Shown: positions 61,606 to 64,000 of the stretch, one piece after another
Position numbering within the stretch: the stretch's first letter is position 1
How the letters are laid out: the number at the start of each line of letters is the position of its first letter
Assembly (NCBI GenBank): GCA_018402305.1
Contig: JAGYJE010000007.1
Location: 62,001-126,000 of the forward strand
Reading direction: 5' to 3'
Source: Puniceicoccaceae bacterium
Lineage (GTDB): Bacteria > Verrucomicrobiota > Verrucomicrobiia > Opitutales > Coraliomargaritaceae
DNA length: 64,000 bases
Translations under genes and position numbers: made by a program
Notes under the pieces: generated by a model
Database searches by the model: none
Told to the model about the DNA's origin: nothing
What the model saw: only the letters and a program-made list of their open reading frames with translations

Positions 61606-62095
61606 TCTCCGAGCTCGCTCGGGCTCGCAGCGTTGTTGGCCGTCCGCCAGGCTAGGCGGCTTGGCGGGACGCAAGCCCGCGCGAGCGCGGACACCACAAA
61701 ACCTACGTGGCGTCCGAGCTCGCTCGGGCTCGCAGTGTTGTAGGCCGTCCGCCAAGGCAACGCGGCTGGCAGGACGCCCGCGCGAGCGCGACACTACGTC
61801 CAGCGCGCGTCGGAGCTCGCTCGGGCTCGCAGTGTTGTAGGCCGTCCGCCAAGGCTAGGCGGCTGGCAGGACGCAAGCCCGCGCGAGCGCGGACACCACA
61901 AAACCTACGCAAGCCCGCGCGAGCGCGGACACTACAAATCCTAGGTGGCGTCCGAGCTCGCTCGGGCTCGCAGTGTTGTTGGCCGTCCGTCAAGGCTAGG
62001 CAGCCTGGCAGGACGCAAGCCCGCGCGAGCGCGGACACTACAAACCCTACGCAAGCCCGCGCGAGCGCGGACACTACAACAACACAACCTAGGCA
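61604..62095. repeat. REP-like array 3: about four units plus loose arms
   Basis: Units start at about 61604, 61707, 61803 and 61945 with some truncated; extra closing arms (CAAGCCCGCGCGAGCGCGG) occur alone near 61910 and 62050. This array is less regular than arrays 1 and 2. Its right edge overlaps the stop codon of the downstream metallo-beta-lactamase-fold gene. Confidence 0.9.
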
Positions 62096-62907
62096 AAAAA
62101 GGGATTTCGGGTTCGCTCGTTGCCAACGGTTGTGACTGGGCCATGACCAGGGCAAAGCAGCGTTGCGCCCGGCAGGCTCAAAATCTGTTCGCGTATCTGT
62201 TGAATTGCCGTCTTGTAGCTGTGGGCGGCCTTTCCCATGGAGAGGCAAAAGAGCGCATCGCCGACAAAAGCAAGGGTTCCCGATTTGCCGGAGATCACGT
62301 AGCTTAAAGCTCCGGGCGAGTGTCCGGCCGTCAAGCGCGTCTCCACATTGAGCTCCCCACAGGGCAGGATTTCGCCCGCCGTGAGGGGAGCCGTATCGTC
62401 GATGAGCTCACCCTCAGGACAATAAACAGAAAGGTCCGGATGAGCCCTCCGCACCGCATCGAGGGCCGCGATATGATCGCGGTGCGTATGCGTCAAGAGA
62501 AGCCCCTTCAGGCGCAGCCCCCGGCTTTCGACTTCGGCCAGGAGCGGATCCGCATCGGCGCCGGTATCAATGGCAAAGGCTTCGTTGCCGTTCCAAAAGA
62601 TATAGTTGTTGACCGTCATTTCCGCATACCCAGGCACCGGGAAGGACGTATTAAAAAGCCGCACCCAGTCCGGCAGGGCTGTCTGGGGATACCAGGCGGA
62701 TTCCCCCATGGCCACAAGCGGCTCGGGCGCGAGGCCAAGCGCCAAGGCGACGGCGCGCAGCGCCTGGGCATTGAACGTTCCATTCAACAACGATTCGGCG
62801 GCCGCTTTATCCAGGCCGCTTTTGACAGCCAACTCGTCCGACCCAATCCTGAGCCCGGCCATGGCTTTGCCGATAACGTCGTGAAAATCATCTTCTAACC
62901 GTATCAT
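62089..62907 (-). CDS. HTH-like domain fused to metallo-beta-lactamase-fold hydrolase, copy 2
   Basis: The 272-residue protein has an N-terminal helical domain (about 5-70, DDFHDVIGKAMAGLRIG, ELAVKSGLDKAAAESLLNG, LRAVALALGLAPEPLVAMG) resembling an XRE-type helix-turn-helix. A beta-lactamase-fold domain follows with LTHTHRDHIAALD, TAGHSPGALSYV and a CPGHGPVTTV end. The role could be a hydrolase with a repurposed HTH or a sensor. The ATG was chosen with AGGGTG just upstream; that sequence follows the upp stop by a few bases, so it is in the upp operon. Its TAG stop lies within the CCTAGG edge of array 3. Confidence 0.85.
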   Translation of the reverse strand: MIRLEDDFHDVIGKAMAGLRIGSDELAVKSGLDKAAAESLLNGTFNAQALRAVALALGLAPEPLVAMGESAWYPQTALPDWVRLFNTSFPVPGYAEMTVNNYIFWNGNEAFAIDTGADADPLLAEVESRGLRLKGLLLTHTHRDHIAALDAVRRAHPDLSVYCPEGELIDDTAPLTAGEILPCGELNVETRLTAGHSPGALSYVISGKSGTLAFVGDALFCLSMGKAAHSYKTAIQQIREQILSLPGATLLCPGHGPVTTVGNERTRNPFFA

Positions 62908-62914
62908 CACCCTA

Positions 62915-63541
62915 TCAGGTATTGAACAAACGATCGCCAAAATCCCCGAGACCCGGCAGGATATACTTTCGCTCATTAAGTTGCCGATCGATCTTGCCGG
63001 CGATGACCGGCACATCCGGATGTTCTTTTTGAAAGGCAGCGAGGCCCTCGGGTGCCGCGATGACGCAAACCATGCAGACCCGCTTCGCTCCATGCGCTTT
63101 GATTTGGGCCACGCACTGGGCGGCCGAGCCACCGGTCGCCAGCATAGGATCGAGTACAAAAACTTGAGTGCTGGCGCTCAGATCCGGCATTTTTGCATAG
63201 TAGCAACTCGCTTCCGCAGTGACCTCGTCGCGCTCCAGCCCGATGTAGCCGACACTGGACCCCGGGATGATACTCATAGCCGGTTCCAGCATACCCAAAC
63301 CGGCCCGCAGGATGGGCACAAAGACGACGCCCGGGCTCAGCCGGGCTCCCTGCGTCACCTCCAGCGGTGTGGTGACTTCCATCGACTCGAGCGCGAGCAA
63401 GCGGGCCGCTTCGACCATGATCACCTCCGTTATTCCCCGACTACAGCGCCGAAATTCCGAAGCCTGTGTCCGTTGATCACGGAGGATCGTCAGGTAGTGC
63501 TGAACAAGCGGATGGTCGGATAGATCTTGAATCATTTTCAT
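62915..63541 (-). CDS. upp: Uracil phosphoribosyltransferase
   Basis: The 208-residue enzyme converts uracil and PRPP to UMP. Visible blocks are DHPLVQHYLTILRD, the PRPP loop FVLDPMLATGGSA and the uracil-binding C-terminal LNERKYILPGLGDFGDRLFNT. Length is typical. Its ATG overlaps the stop of the purine nucleoside phosphorylase gene (TAATG), and the HTH-hydrolase follows seven bases downstream, giving a nucleobase-salvage operon. Confidence 0.96.
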   Translation of the reverse strand: MKMIQDLSDHPLVQHYLTILRDQRTQASEFRRCSRGITEVIMVEAARLLALESMEVTTPLEVTQGARLSPGVVFVPILRAGLGMLEPAMSIIPGSSVGYIGLERDEVTAEASCYYAKMPDLSASTQVFVLDPMLATGGSAAQCVAQIKAHGAKRVCMVCVIAAPEGLAAFQKEHPDVPVIAGKIDRQLNERKYILPGLGDFGDRLFNT

Positions 63542-64000
63542 TATGCTAGCGCAATCGCGGCGGTGAGCAAGTCTGCAAACTGCGGGCGCACCCGGCCAGC
63601 GGTTTCAGTGACCTCCTCATGCGTCAGGGGTGTCTTCGAAATGCCCGCCGCCGCATTGGTGATGCAGGATATAGCGAGCACGCGCATGGCCAGCTTACGG
63701 GCCACAATGGCTTCGGGCACAGTGGACATGCCCACGGCGTCGGCACCGAGCTTGGCAAAGGCGCGTACTTCAGCGGGTGTTTCAAAGCTGGGGCCGGTGG
63801 TCGCCAGATAGACACCCTCCCTCAGCCCGACTCCCTGCGACGCAGCCCAAGCGTGCAAGCCCCTGCGCAATGACCGGTCATAGACCTCGGTCATGTCGGG
63901 GAATGGCACGCCCTCCTTGCCCTGCCAGCCGATCAGTGGGTTCGTACCCAGGGCATTGATGTGATCGCTCAGCAACATGAAATCACCTGAAACAAAATCC
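63541..64000 (-). CDS. Purine nucleoside phosphorylase (partial, N terminus outside window)
   Basis: The visible 153 codons read through the window edge and encode the C-terminal part of a trimeric-type purine nucleoside phosphorylase: DHINALGTNPLIG, the purine-binding YLATTGPSFETPAEVRAFA and GADAVGMSTVPEAIVA with the conserved Glu in FETPAE. It phosphorolyses inosine/guanosine-type nucleosides. The frame is open upstream (GDFM before LLSDH), so the start lies beyond 64000. It is coupled to upp. Confidence 0.92.
   Translation of the reverse strand, partial: DFVSGDFMLLSDHINALGTNPLIGWQGKEGVPFPDMTEVYDRSLRRGLHAWAASQGVGLREGVYLATTGPSFETPAEVRAFAKLGADAVGMSTVPEAIVARKLAMRVLAISCITNAAAGISKTPLTHEEVTETAGRVRPQFADLLTAAIALA

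Noticed and set aside
57635-62095. Regular repeats could suggest a CRISPR array
   Set aside because: Units are about 105 bp, internally palindromic, with no unique 30-40-bp spacers and no cas genes nearby. A RAYT gene in the middle explains them better.

Overview
The window looks like a chromosomal segment of a marine-type Verrucomicrobiota bacterium, probably class Opitutae (Puniceicoccales/Coraliomargarita-like). The evidence is a bacterial microcompartment (BMC) locus of the Planctomycetes-Verrucomicrobia type, a PPi-dependent phosphofructokinase together with pyruvate phosphate dikinase, a tiny Lys/Gln-rich conserved protein at the left end, and several families of short palindromic intergenic repeats. 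Taxonomy is inferred from gene content; no 16S gene is present.

Layout. 0-13.6 kb is housekeeping: a YhaM-like nuclease, PPi-phosphofructokinase, ElbB-like protein, SNF2/SWIM helicase, PatB-like C-S lyase, tmk, a PfkB kinase, dgt, a secreted hypothetical protein, tRNA-Ser and malQ. 13.6-17.45 kb is a decayed island (broken TRAP transporter, interrupted ParE-like toxin, SHOCT peptide) bounded by a 63-bp duplication of the malQ 3' end. 17.5-35.65 kb is a deoxy-sugar (L-fucose, possibly also L-rhamnose) catabolic locus built on a microcompartment. A leftward operon encodes PduL, three BMC-H hexamer proteins, acetate kinase, three BMC-P pentamer proteins, a CoA-acylating aldehyde dehydrogenase and a class II aldolase, then mdh beyond a small repeat-flanked four-helix-bundle cassette. 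A divergent rightward operon encodes a DeoR regulator, FGGY kinase, PfkB kinase, DUF4432 epimerase-like protein, malate:quinone oxidoreductase, FucU, a FucI-like isomerase and FucP. 35.9-41 kb holds the B12-dependent ribonucleotide reductase and a secreted multidomain cyclophilin.

41.6-52.4 kb is a block in which every protein gene is recognisable but broken by frameshifts or stops: Fic, nucleotide-sugar dehydrogenase, DegT aminotransferase, trmL, dgkA, a Y1 transposase, argS, aguA, aguB, hisG and an NTF2-like gene. Even tRNA-Asn carries two extra bases. Because argS, hisG and tRNA-Asn should be essential or nearly so, local sequence error is at least as likely as true decay. From 52.4 kb genes are intact again: serS, tatC, ppdK, rdgB, ribD, two metallo-beta-lactamase-fold proteins, upp and a partial purine nucleoside phosphorylase. 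A REP-associated tyrosine transposase sits between two of three ~105-bp palindromic repeat arrays (57.6-62.1 kb).

How the sugar locus probably works: FucP imports, FucU interconverts anomers, the isomerase makes the ketose, the FGGY kinase phosphorylates it, and the aldolase splits it to DHAP and L-lactaldehyde inside the shell. The aldehyde dehydrogenase makes lactyl-CoA and NADH, PduL makes lactyl-phosphate, and acetate kinase recovers ATP and lactate. There is no obvious alcohol dehydrogenase. Instead mdh and mqo lie at the two sides of the locus, which suggests a malate/oxaloacetate shuttle to the quinone pool.
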